From Chloroflexota bacterium (GTDB lineage: Bacteria; Chloroflexota; Limnocylindria; QHBO01): a stretch of 7,275 nt of DNA. Under the pieces are notes generated by a model. That model saw only the letters and a list, made by a program, of their open reading frames with translations. It was not told where the DNA came from and ran no database searches. Within the stretch, counting starts at the first letter, position 1; each line of letters starts with the position of its first letter. Shown piece by piece: positions 1 to 6,086 of the stretch. The position numbers and the translations under genes are program-made. The stretch is from contig JAPSGM010000092.1 in NCBI GenBank assembly GCA_031177555.1, positions 1-7,275 of the forward strand, read 5' to 3'.

Positions 1-217
1 CCGGCGCCACCACCGCCGATGGCGCCAGCTGAATCAGTGCGGCGAGGCCCGCCTCGGTGGCGCCGCCTCGCGCATAGGCGTAGACCAGGATCGCGATCCA
101 GCTCCCCCACTCGGCCAGCGAGAAGCCGATGAAGGCCAGCAGCACCCGGCGCAGCGACCGGTTGTGGAAGACGGCGATGATCGCTGCGAGCGGCGCCGGG
201 AGTCGGGCCGGGGACAT
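1..217 (-). CDS. MFS transporter, N-terminal fragment (runs off left edge)
   Basis: This is the first 72 codons of a membrane transporter that continues beyond the window. The visible protein begins MSPARLPAPLAAII and then has a short basic stretch (HNRSLRRV), a first hydrophobic helix (about residues 25-45, LLAFIGFSLAEWGSWIAILV), a short loop (YARGGATEAG) and the start of a second helix (LAALIQLAPSAVVAP). The LRRV...F..AEWG.WIA...YAY..GGA..AGL pattern resembles major facilitator superfamily proteins of Actinobacteria and Chloroflexi, some of which carry a C-terminal cyclic-nucleotide-binding domain; that part is not visible. An in-frame TGA at 227-229 lies just upstream, so the ATG at 215-217 is the only good start. 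No clear Shine-Dalgarno is seen. The gene starts 32 bases after the receiver-only regulator stops, on the same strand, so co-transcription with the kinase and regulator is likely. The substrate cannot be inferred. Confidence 0.75.
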   Translation of the reverse strand, partial: MSPARLPAPLAAIIAVFHNRSLRRVLLAFIGFSLAEWGSWIAILVYAYARGGATEAGLAALIQLAPSAVVAP

Positions 218-249
218 GCCCGGCGATCATCGCACAGCGCGACGGAAGC

Positions 250-639
250 TCAGCAGTCGCAGGCGGCCACGGCGGCCGCCACGAACTCCTCGCTGGGCGC
301 TGACTTGGAGATGAAGGACGAGACCTCTGGCATGCGGCTCTCGCCGGAGTCGGACCAGCCCATGACCACGATCCGGGTGGACGGCCAGCCGAGGCGCACG
401 CTCGATAGGAGGGCAGCGCCGGCGTCCACGTCGGGCAGGCGCGGGTCGATCAGCAGGACGCCCGGCTCCTGCGCGCTGACCAGCTCGAGCGCGGAGCGCA
501 CGTCGCCGGCCGTGCCGACGACGTCGACGCCGGCGACGCGCAGGACCTCGGCCAGCGACTGCTGGACGCGGCGGTCGGCATCCACCACCGCCACGCGCGC
601 GGCATGGCCATTCAGGCTCCCCGGATCGCTGGCGCTCAT
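250..639 (-). CDS. Receiver-only response regulator with altered active site
   Basis: A 129-residue stand-alone CheY-like receiver domain with no DNA-binding or enzymatic output domain. Beta-1 and the acidic pocket are in VAVVDADRRV (Asp20 and Asp22; the second Asp of the usual DD pair is Ala21). The phospho-acceptor is Asp65 in VLLIDPRLPD. The conserved Lys is Lys112 in FISKS. The segment after beta-4 reads VVMGWSDS, so the usual Thr/Ser switch residue aligns with Trp95. The distance from that position to the Lys is 17 residues, against 20-22 in NarL or CheY, so helix 4 and the usual GAxGYLxK motif are eroded. The protein ends in Cys-Asp-Cys. It lies 65 bases downstream of the large histidine kinase and 32 bases upstream of the MFS gene, all on one strand. 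It probably accepts phosphate from, or competes for, that kinase, but signal-induced switching may be abnormal. No clear ribosome-binding site precedes the ATG. Confidence 0.85.
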   Translation of the reverse strand: MSASDPGSLNGHAARVAVVDADRRVQQSLAEVLRVAGVDVVGTAGDVRSALELVSAQEPGVLLIDPRLPDVDAGAALLSSVRLGWPSTRIVVMGWSDSGESRMPEVSSFISKSAPSEEFVAAAVAACDC

Positions 640-661
640 CAGGCTGCGGATGCTAGGCGCG

Positions 662-694
662 GGCGGCGCTGCGGTCGACGGCGGAAGCGCCGCC
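662..694. other. Inverted repeat (9-bp stem) between kinase and regulator genes
   Basis: The arms ggcggcgct (662-670) and agcgccgcc (686-694) are perfect reverse complements around a 15-base loop. They lie in the 65-base gap between the kinase stop and the start of the receiver-only regulator. An alternative 6-bp stem (679-684 with 690-695) overlaps it. No T-tract follows on the minus strand, so it is not a standard intrinsic terminator. In RNA it could modulate read-through or protect the upstream message. In sequence this GC-rich it may also be chance. Confidence 0.35.
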
Positions 695-697
695 GCG

Positions 698-714
698 GCC
701 TACGTCATTCGGCC
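698..714. repeat. 17-bp direct repeat, copy at the kinase 3' end
   Basis: The sequence gcctacgtcattcggcc includes the kinase stop codon (TGA on the minus strand, 705-707). It is identical to 5182-5198, just upstream of the same gene. On the minus strand both copies read GGCCGAATGACGTAGGC and are preceded by related sequence (GTGGCsGAG then GCCGGCCT), with an indel of about 6 bases. The copy lies about 59-75 bases upstream of the receiver-only regulator start. Confidence 0.7.
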
Positions 715-3700
715 GAGGCCGAGGCCGGCTCCGCCACGCCGGCACGCGCCAGCGGCAGGCTGACCCGCACCTTCGATCCCCCGCCGGGCTGGCCGAGGAT
801 GTCCAGCTCGCCGCCGATGCGGTCGGCCCGCTGCCGCATGCCGACCAGGCCCAGGTGGCCGCGTGCCGCCAGGCTCGGGTCGAAGCCCACGCCATCGTCC
901 TCCACGGAGAGCCTGAGCTCGCGGCCGGCCTGACGCAGCGCGATCCGGGCATGCTCCGCGTTGGCGTGCTTCACCACGTTGTGCAGTGCCTCCTGCGCGA
1001 TGCGATACAGCGACTCCTCGATATCCAGCGGCAGCCGCTCGTCGTACTCCACCTCGACGCTCACCGACAGGCCGGTCCGGCCCTGCACGGCGGCACCGTG
1101 GTTGCGCAGCGCCTGGGCCAGCCCATCGGCCTCAAGGCCCTGCGGGCGCAGCTCGAAGATCAGCGTGCGCATCTCGGCCAGGGCGTCCTTCTGCAGCTCG
1201 CGCAGCTCGGCCACCTTCTGCTTCGCGGCATCCGGGTCCCGGTCGAGGAGCAGCTCCAGGGCACGGGCGGTCAGGCCCATGCTGAACAGCGCCTGGGTCA
1301 CCGAGTCGTGCAGCTCCCGCGCCAGGTTGGCCCGCTCCTCGTTGGCGGCGATCGCCGCCGCCTGGCGCCGCAGGTCCTCCTCCAGCCGCTCGCGCTCGCG
1401 GATGTCACGGATGGATCCCTGCGCGCCCGCGAAACGGCCCTCGACCACGGTGGCGACCATGTTGACCTCCGCCGCCATCCCGCCGCCGGCCGCGAGCGGG
1501 AGCATGACCCGGAACTGGAGGTCCTCCGCCGGTCGGTCCTGAACCGCCTGCCATGCCGATTCCCCCACCGCCATCGACTCCGGCAGGAGCAGGGTGGTCC
1601 AGTGCCGGCCGAGCAGCTCCTCCACCCGAAAGCCGGTCAGCCGCTCCAGTGACTCGCCCAGGTACGTGAAGCTGCCCTCGGCGTCGACCGACCAGACCAG
1701 GTCCGGCGAGTGGTCGACCAGGTTGCGATAGCCACGCTCCGATTGCTGCAGCTGCTCGAGCAGGCGCGCGTTGGTGATGGCCACCGAGGCCTGGGCGGCG
1801 AGCGCGCCGAGCAGGTGCGCGTCGTCGTCGCTGAACGCGCCGCGTCGAGCGGACTGGACGGTGAGCGTGCCCATCGGCTCCGTGCCGCTGACGAGCGGCG
1901 CCGACATCACCGATGTCATCCGGCGACGCGCGATGTAGGCGTCGAGCTCGGGCGTATGCCGGAACGCCGGGTCGTTGAGGTAGTCGCCGGTCCGCACCAC
2001 TCGCTGCTCCGCCAGCGCGGTGCCCGACACGCCGTGGCCCGGCGTCACGGTCACGTCGTCGAGCAGCCGGTCGACGGGGGCATAGGCCACCGCCCAGTCG
2101 AGCAGCTGGCCGCCGCTTGCCAGCGGGTTGACGAGCGCCAGGTCGGCCTCCATGAGCCGATGCGCCTCGTCGACGGTCCGCTGCAGGATCACCTGGGGGT
2201 CGCGCAGCGAGCTGATCTGGGTGGCGATGGCCGAGAGGGAGCGCTGCGCCTCCACCAGCCGCGACAGCTCGTCGGCGGCGTGGCGCGCATCGGCGTAGAG
2301 CCGCGCATTGTTCTGGACGATGGCGGCGTGGCTGGCCAGCGCCCCGAGCAGCTCGGCGTCGGCGGGGCCGAAGGCGTCGGGGCGCAGCGCGTGCACGGTG
2401 AGGGTTCCGATCGGCGCCTCGTCGATGATCAGCGGCGCCGACATCTGGGAGCGGAACCCCTTCTCGCGAATCCAGGCGTCGGCGTCGGGCGAGTGGACGA
2501 ACCCGTCGTCCTCCAGGTAGCTGCCCGTCCAGCGCACACGTTTCTCGGCGATGGCCGTTCCGGCCACTCCCACGCCGGTGGACAGCCCCGAGCCGGGGAC
2601 CAGCGACACGTCGTCCGGCGACAGGTCGTACAGGACGTCGGTTCCCGGCTCGAACTGGTTCATGACCGCGTGGTCGGCCTGCAGCAGGCGCTGGGCGGCG
2701 TCGACGGTGCGGCGCAGGACGCTGCCGGGGTCGCGGATGGTGCTGATCTCGGCGGCGAGGGTCGCCAGGGTGCGCTGCGCCTCGGCGGAGTGCGCCAGCT
2801 CGTCGGCCTGGCGGCGGAGGCTGGCCCACAGGTCCGCGTTGCGGGCCGCGATGGCGCCCTGGCCGGCCAGCTCCTCGAGCAGGGCCACGTCGCGCGGGTC
2901 GATGGCGCGCGGTTCCCGGTAGGTGATCGCCAGGGTGCCGATCACCTCGCCGCGTGCCCCGCGCAGGGGCGCGACCGCCACCGCGCCCAGCTCCAGGCGA
3001 ACCGGCGACTCGTCGTGCGGGTCGTGCGGGACGCGCTGGTCGGCCCGGTAGTCATCGGTCCAGACCGCCTCGCCGGCCTGCGCCGCCAGCCCGTTGATGC
3101 CACCGCCCACCGGAAAGCGCTGGGTGCGCAGCCAGGCCCGCGTGCCCTCGTCGGTGTCGCCGGCCAGGACCATGGGGATCAGGTTCCCGCCCTCGTCGTC
3201 CATCAGCGTCAGGTGCGCGCCGTCCGAGCCGAGCAGCCGCTTGGAGGCATCCACCACCTGCTGCAGCGTCTGGCCCGGGTCGTCGACCTCCGCGATCCGC
3301 CGGGCGATCTCGCCCAGGGTCCGCTGGACGTCTACCAGCCGCTCAAGCTCGTCGGCCTGGCGCCGCAGGTCATTCTCGAGCGCCACCCGCTCGCGAATGT
3401 CACGCACCGAGCCGTGAGTCCCGGCGAACTCGCCGTCCTGCTGCGTCCCGACCACGTTGATCTCCATCGGCAGGTGGCTGCCGTCGCGGTGCATCAGCGT
3501 GAGACGGTACTGCTGGCGTCGGTCCGGCTCGTCGCGGGCGCGCTGCCAGTGCTCCATCACCACCGGCAGCGCCTCGGGCGCGATCAGCTCCGAGAAGTAG
3601 CGGCCCACCACCTCCTCCGCCGTCCAGCCGATCAGCTGCTCGCAGGTCTCGGACAGGTACGTCAGGTGGCCGTCCGCATCGGCGGTGAAGACCAGGTCCG

Positions 3701-5156
3701 GCGAGTTGTCGACCAGGAACCGGTATCGCTGCTCGGACTCCGTGACCTGCTCGTACAGGCGCGCGTTGGCCAGGGCGATGGCGCCGACGTCGGCAAGCCC
3801 CTGCAGGAGCTGGATCTCCTCCTCGCCGATGTCGCGCGGCCGGACGTACGAGATGGCGAGGGTGCCGAACACCTCGCCGCCGGGCGCCCGCAGCGGCGCG
3901 ACTGCCATGGCGCGCAGGCCCATGCGCTCGGCGACGTGGAGGTCCTCCTCGGTGTGCGGCAGGATCCGGGGCTCGACCAGGTAGTCGCGGGTCCACACGG
4001 GGACGCCTTCGCTGGCGGCCAGCCCGTTCAGGCCGCCGCCCATCGGGAAGCGCTGGCGGGCGAGCCACTCCCGCGTCTCGTCGTCCACGCCGCCGGCGAT
4101 GACGTGCGGCCGCAGGACCTGCTCGTCGGCCTCGCGCAGGGTCAGGTGCGCGCCGTCCGAGCCGAGCAGCCGCTTGGCGGCGTCGACGACCTGCTGGAGC
4201 ACCTCGTCCGGGGCGTGGATGACGGTGATGCGCGATGCGATGGCGTGCAGCGTCTTCTGCGTCTCGACGCGGAGCGCCAGCTCCTCGGCCTGCGCCCGCA
4301 GGCTCTGCTCCAGTCGGGCGAGGTCGGTGATGTCACGCATCGATCCGTGCGCGCCGGCGCTGTGGCCGTCGACCAGCCGCTCGCGTCCGCGCAGCTCGAC
4401 CGTGACCGGCGCGGAGCCGGGACGCTCCACCCGGAACCGGGCACGTCGCTCGTCGTCGCCCTGCTGCGAGGCACGCCACGCGCGCTGGAACTCGTCGCGG
4501 TCGTCGGGCGTGACGATCACCGACCAGTGCTGCCCCAGCAGCTCGTCGCTGCGGCGGCCGGTCAGCTGCTCCACGGTCTCGGAGAGGAAGGTGAAGTGGC
4601 CGGAGGCCTCCGTCGCCCACACCACGTCCGGTGATCCCTCGACCAGGTTCCGGTAGCGCTGCTCCGACGCCGCCAGCTGCGCCATCAGCCGCTGGTTGGC
4701 GATGGCCGTCGCGGCGTGGTCGGCCAGGGCCCGCAGCAGCGCGATCTCGGCCTCCGTGAAGGCCGCCGGACGGGAAGAGTAGGCGCCCATGGCGCCGACC
4801 GCCCGCCCGTTGGCGAGCAGCGGGGCGACGGCCATCGATCGCATCCCCGCCGCCTGCACGATGCGATCGGCGACCGGCGAGTGGGTGAAGCGCCGGTCCG
4901 CCGGGTAGTCGTCGGTCACCGTCAGCCGGCGAGCGGCGACGGCCGTGCCGAACATCCCCATGCCGATCGGCAGGGTCAGGTCGCGAATCAGGCGCCGCGC
5001 CTCGGGGTCGGTGATCCCGGCGTCGTGCGCGAAGTGCAGCTCGCCGCTGGCCTCGTCGACCAGGTAGATCATCGCGCCGTCCGCCTCCAGCAGACGGGCA
5101 ACCTCCGTTACGGCGGCCTGCAGCAGCTCGGAATCGGCCGTCATGCCGCTGAGCAT
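705..5156 (-). CDS. Soluble multi-sensor histidine kinase, 5 GAF + 3 PAS, HisKA_3
   Basis: A 1483-residue NarL-family (HPK7-like) sensor kinase with no membrane segments, so it should sense cytoplasmic or diffusible signals. Domain order: GAF1 (about 8-158), PAS1 (163-276), GAF2 (298-468), PAS2 (474-587), GAF3 (611-777), GAF4 (790-952), GAF5 (970-1135), PAS3 (1139-1252), HisKA_3 (1274-1340), HATPase_c (1378-1469). Short helical linkers of the RRQADEL...QRTL type join many modules and probably form coiled coils. The H-box is ELHDSVTQ, with phospho-acceptor His1283; Gln1288 matches the HxxxxQ phosphatase motif known from NarX. ATP-binding boxes are Asn1393 (EALHNVVKHA), DDGVGFD (1420-1426) and GHLGLVGM (1433-1440). 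The only Cys is 505, in PAS2, so no GAF has a bilin-attachment Cys; ligands are unknown. PAS-GAF and GAF-GAF units are internally duplicated. ATG 5156 follows an in-frame TAG at 5184-5186; ATG 5144 is an alternative. Neither has a clear Shine-Dalgarno. It heads the kinase-regulator-transporter cluster. Confidence 0.97.
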   Translation of the reverse strand: MLSGMTADSELLQAAVTEVARLLEADGAMIYLVDEASGELHFAHDAGITDPEARRLIRDLTLPIGMGMFGTAVAARRLTVTDDYPADRRFTHSPVADRIVQAAGMRSMAVAPLLANGRAVGAMGAYSSRPAAFTEAEIALLRALADHAATAIANQRLMAQLAASEQRYRNLVEGSPDVVWATEASGHFTFLSETVEQLTGRRSDELLGQHWSVIVTPDDRDEFQRAWRASQQGDDERRARFRVERPGSAPVTVELRGRERLVDGHSAGAHGSMRDITDLARLEQSLRAQAEELALRVETQKTLHAIASRITVIHAPDEVLQQVVDAAKRLLGSDGAHLTLREADEQVLRPHVIAGGVDDETREWLARQRFPMGGGLNGLAASEGVPVWTRDYLVEPRILPHTEEDLHVAERMGLRAMAVAPLRAPGGEVFGTLAISYVRPRDIGEEEIQLLQGLADVGAIALANARLYEQVTESEQRYRFLVDNSPDLVFTADADGHLTYLSETCEQLIGWTAEEVVGRYFSELIAPEALPVVMEHWQRARDEPDRRQQYRLTLMHRDGSHLPMEINVVGTQQDGEFAGTHGSVRDIRERVALENDLRRQADELERLVDVQRTLGEIARRIAEVDDPGQTLQQVVDASKRLLGSDGAHLTLMDDEGGNLIPMVLAGDTDEGTRAWLRTQRFPVGGGINGLAAQAGEAVWTDDYRADQRVPHDPHDESPVRLELGAVAVAPLRGARGEVIGTLAITYREPRAIDPRDVALLEELAGQGAIAARNADLWASLRRQADELAHSAEAQRTLATLAAEISTIRDPGSVLRRTVDAAQRLLQADHAVMNQFEPGTDVLYDLSPDDVSLVPGSGLSTGVGVAGTAIAEKRVRWTGSYLEDDGFVHSPDADAWIREKGFRSQMSAPLIIDEAPIGTLTVHALRPDAFGPADAELLGALASHAAIVQNNARLYADARHAADELSRLVEAQRSLSAIATQISSLRDPQVILQRTVDEAHRLMEADLALVNPLASGGQLLDWAVAYAPVDRLLDDVTVTPGHGVSGTALAEQRVVRTGDYLNDPAFRHTPELDAYIARRRMTSVMSAPLVSGTEPMGTLTVQSARRGAFSDDDAHLLGALAAQASVAITNARLLEQLQQSERGYRNLVDHSPDLVWSVDAEGSFTYLGESLERLTGFRVEELLGRHWTTLLLPESMAVGESAWQAVQDRPAEDLQFRVMLPLAAGGGMAAEVNMVATVVEGRFAGAQGSIRDIRERERLEEDLRRQAAAIAANEERANLARELHDSVTQALFSMGLTARALELLLDRDPDAAKQKVAELRELQKDALAEMRTLIFELRPQGLEADGLAQALRNHGAAVQGRTGLSVSVEVEYDERLPLDIEESLYRIAQEALHNVVKHANAEHARIALRQAGRELRLSVEDDGVGFDPSLAARGHLGLVGMRQRADRIGGELDILGQPGGGSKVRVSLPLARAGVAEPASASAE
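1746..2807 (-). repeat. Intragenic tandem duplication: GAF4 and GAF5 modules
   Basis: Kinase residues about 784-960 and 961-1137 form two consecutive linker-plus-GAF units of about 177 residues. Both units contain TVDxAxRLxxAD near the start (817 and 994), a GxGVxGTAxAE segment (861-871 and 1040-1050), an MSAPL strand (905-909 and 1084-1088), a GTLTV strand (917-921 and 1096-1100) and a final NARL helix (950-953 and 1129-1132). GAF1 resembles this pair more than it resembles GAF2 or GAF3. Confidence 0.8.
3208..3244. repeat. 37-bp perfect direct repeat inside the kinase gene, GAF3 copy
   Basis: These 37 bases match 4141-4177 exactly, an offset of 933 bp (311 codons). They encode the KRLLGSDGAHLT region of GAF3. 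Flanking bases differ at 3207 versus 4140 and at 3245 versus 4178. Identity includes synonymous positions. Confidence 0.9.
4141..4177. repeat. 37-bp perfect direct repeat inside the kinase gene, GAF2 copy
   Basis: Partner of 3208-3244, encoding the equivalent KRLLGSDGAHLT region of GAF2. Same reading frame and same position within the GAF fold. It could promote recombination that deletes or adds one PAS-GAF unit. Confidence 0.9.
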
Positions 5157-5181
5157 ACGGGATAGCGCGGGAAGGGCCAGC

Positions 5182-5198
5182 GCCTACGTCATTCGGCC
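5182..5198. repeat. 17-bp direct repeat, copy upstream of the kinase start
   Basis: The sequence gcctacgtcattcggcc is identical to 698-714 and lies 26-42 bases upstream of the kinase ATG at 5156. On the minus strand the bases before it can be read as codons ending VAEAGLAE-stop, close to the true kinase C-terminus (GVAEPASASAE-stop), and the TGA falls at the same point in the repeat. A 10-bp palindrome (aggccggcct, 5199-5208) adjoins it. It could be a shared operator or a remnant of a kinase gene 3' end. Confidence 0.7.
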
Positions 5199-5337
5199 AG
5201 GCCGGCCTCGGCCACAGGTCCGGGTCCGGCCTCCTTCCCATGACCGATGGAGCGGCCGCGCCGCCTCCCTACCGTTCGAATCGACGCCCGTCCAGTTACG
5301 CGGCGCGACACCGAGAGCGATGGAGATCCGCATCCCG

Positions 5338-5790
5338 ATGACCACGACGACCCGACCCACCAGCCCCTCCGATCGGGCGCTGGGTGCCGTCCTGACCGCA
5401 GGCATCGTGGCACTCGCGCTGACCACCGGCTGGATCCACTTCAACCTGGGTGGCCTGCTGTTCACCCTCAACGGCCTGGGCTACGCCGGGCTGGCGGCTC
5501 TCTACGTCATCGCCGCCGTCGCCCCGCACTCGCTCATCGCCACCTTCAGCTGGGCGCCGCGTGTGGCGCTGGCCGGATATGCTGCGCTGACCATCGTGGC
5601 CTGGGCGATCCAGGGCCCGTACTTCTCGACGGCCTACGTCGCCAAGGCGGTCGAGGTCGCGCTGATCGCCCTGATCGTCGCGGATGCGTTCCGGGTCTAC
5701 GGTGGCCCGATCGGCCTCGTGCGTGCCGCCTGGGCATCGGTGGCCTCGGTCTTCGGCCGCGGCGGCCAGGCAGGGCCGGCAGCCGCCTAG
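5338..5790 (+). CDS. Small four-helix integral membrane protein, function unknown
   Basis: A 150-residue hydrophobic protein that I do not recognise as a named family. After a polar N-terminus (MTTTTRPTSPSDR) there are four likely transmembrane helices at about residues 14-34, 39-62, 72-92 and 99-121, then a short tail rich in Gly and Ala. A GWIHFNLGG segment joins helices 1 and 2, and helix 2 contains LFTLNGLGYAG, a style seen in uncharacterised membrane proteins of GC-rich soil bacteria. There are no Cys residues and no obvious catalytic motif. I chose ATG 5338 because GGAG lies 12 bases upstream (5322-5325); ATG 5320 (adding MEIRIP) is also possible. Starts further upstream would overlap the kinase 5' end and are unlikely. 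It is transcribed divergently from the kinase and convergently with the NarL-type regulator. It could be a membrane partner or a target of the signalling genes; that is inference from position only. Confidence 0.8.
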   Translation: MTTTTRPTSPSDRALGAVLTAGIVALALTTGWIHFNLGGLLFTLNGLGYAGLAALYVIAAVAPHSLIATFSWAPRVALAGYAALTIVAWAIQGPYFSTAYVAKAVEVALIALIVADAFRVYGGPIGLVRAAWASVASVFGRGGQAGPAAA

Positions 5791-5804
5791 CTCACCGGAG
5801 CCGC

Positions 5805-5860
5805 GCCGGCGTGACGCCGGCATCGCATCCCTCGAGGGGTCCCGTTCGCGGGGCCCCTCG
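5805..5860 (+). terminator. Two tandem GC-rich hairpins after the membrane-protein gene
   Basis: Hairpin 1 pairs gccggcg (5805-5811) with cgccggc (5815-5821). Hairpin 2 has an 11-bp stem, 5833-5843 with 5850-5860, including one T-G wobble and a 6-base loop (gttcgc). They start 15 bases after the stop codon. No U-rich tail follows (gcccgtgctg), so this is a stem-only terminator candidate. It lies between convergent genes and could act on either strand. Confidence 0.55.
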
Positions 5861-6086
5861 CCCGTGCTGTGCGCCTGCACGACGGCTGATTTCCGGCCAG
5901 TTTCCCTTCAGGTGCCCACCGGGTGGCCTTCATCGGCCCGAAGGCGGCCAGCTGCTCACCAGGCGGGCCAATCCGGCAGGAATCGGTGCCGAAGCCGGGC
6001 CGAACCAGGCCTCGCCCCGCGCAAATCCGGTCCCCGCGGTCACCCCGCGAGAAAAGGGCAGGAATCCGGTCCGCCCACGCGGGGGC
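5861..6086. other. Non-coding gap between convergent genes, with short repeats
   Basis: No convincing gene is seen here. The stretch holds a 6-bp stem (gccttc 5926-5931 with gaaggc 5940-5945) and three copies of aatccgg at 5970, 6024 and 6063. The last two extend to aatccggtcc (6024-6033 and 6063-6072), 39 bases apart. It is slightly less GC-extreme than the coding regions, with a short gaaaag run at 6051-6056. It may be the 3' untranslated region of the NarL-type regulator. Confidence 0.4.

Larger units (their letters stand above)
2808..4670 (-). repeat. Intragenic tandem duplication: PAS1-GAF2 and PAS2-GAF3 units
   Basis: Two consecutive PAS-linker-GAF units of about 310 residues (163-472 and 473-783). 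Both begin SEQRYR.LV..SPD.V and share FLSET/YLSET in the PAS core, a PAC end with HGSxRDI, and the same GAF opening: residues 320-340 and 631-651 are identical at 20 of 21 positions. Both GAFs have an FPxGGGxNGLAA segment (370 and 681) absent from GAF1, GAF4 and GAF5. Similarity persists at the DNA level (see the 37-bp repeat), pointing to recent duplication or gene conversion. Confidence 0.85.

Noticed and set aside
1405..2829. 474-codon minus-strand frame overlapping the kinase in another phase
   Set aside because: Arg/Pro/Gly-rich shadow frame with no domain signal; the kinase frame explains the DNA.
1710..4634. 974-codon plus-strand open frame antisense to the kinase
   Set aside because: The kinase frame shows continuous GAF/PAS/kinase homology. 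The antisense frame is low-complexity (His, Val, Arg, Gly rich) and stays open because GC-rich codons rarely give stops on the opposite strand.
705..5156. Kinase GAF domains as a phytochrome or cyanobacteriochrome photosensor
   Set aside because: No Cys is present in any GAF (the single Cys505 is in PAS2), so the usual covalent bilin attachment is not possible there.
5143..5337. Upstream starts for the small membrane protein
   Set aside because: The extra residues are low-complexity, would overlap the kinase 5' end, and lie before a plausible GGAG with ATG at 5338.
5189..5413. Short minus-strand frame ending VAEAGLAE-stop as an intact gene
   Set aside because: The body is Arg/Gly/Ser-rich with no domain, and only its last few codons resemble the kinase C-terminus. 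Kept as a possible remnant in the 17-bp repeat finding, not as a gene.
5632..5645. Third copy of the gcctacgtc-containing repeat within the membrane-protein gene
   Set aside because: Only ggcctacgtc matches, and it lies in coding sequence (TAYVAK); the match stops before the attcggcc half.
6035..6049. 5-bp stem (cgcgg/ccgcg) as a terminator for the NarL-type regulator
   Set aside because: The stem is short, and on the minus strand the T-rich run precedes it instead of following it.
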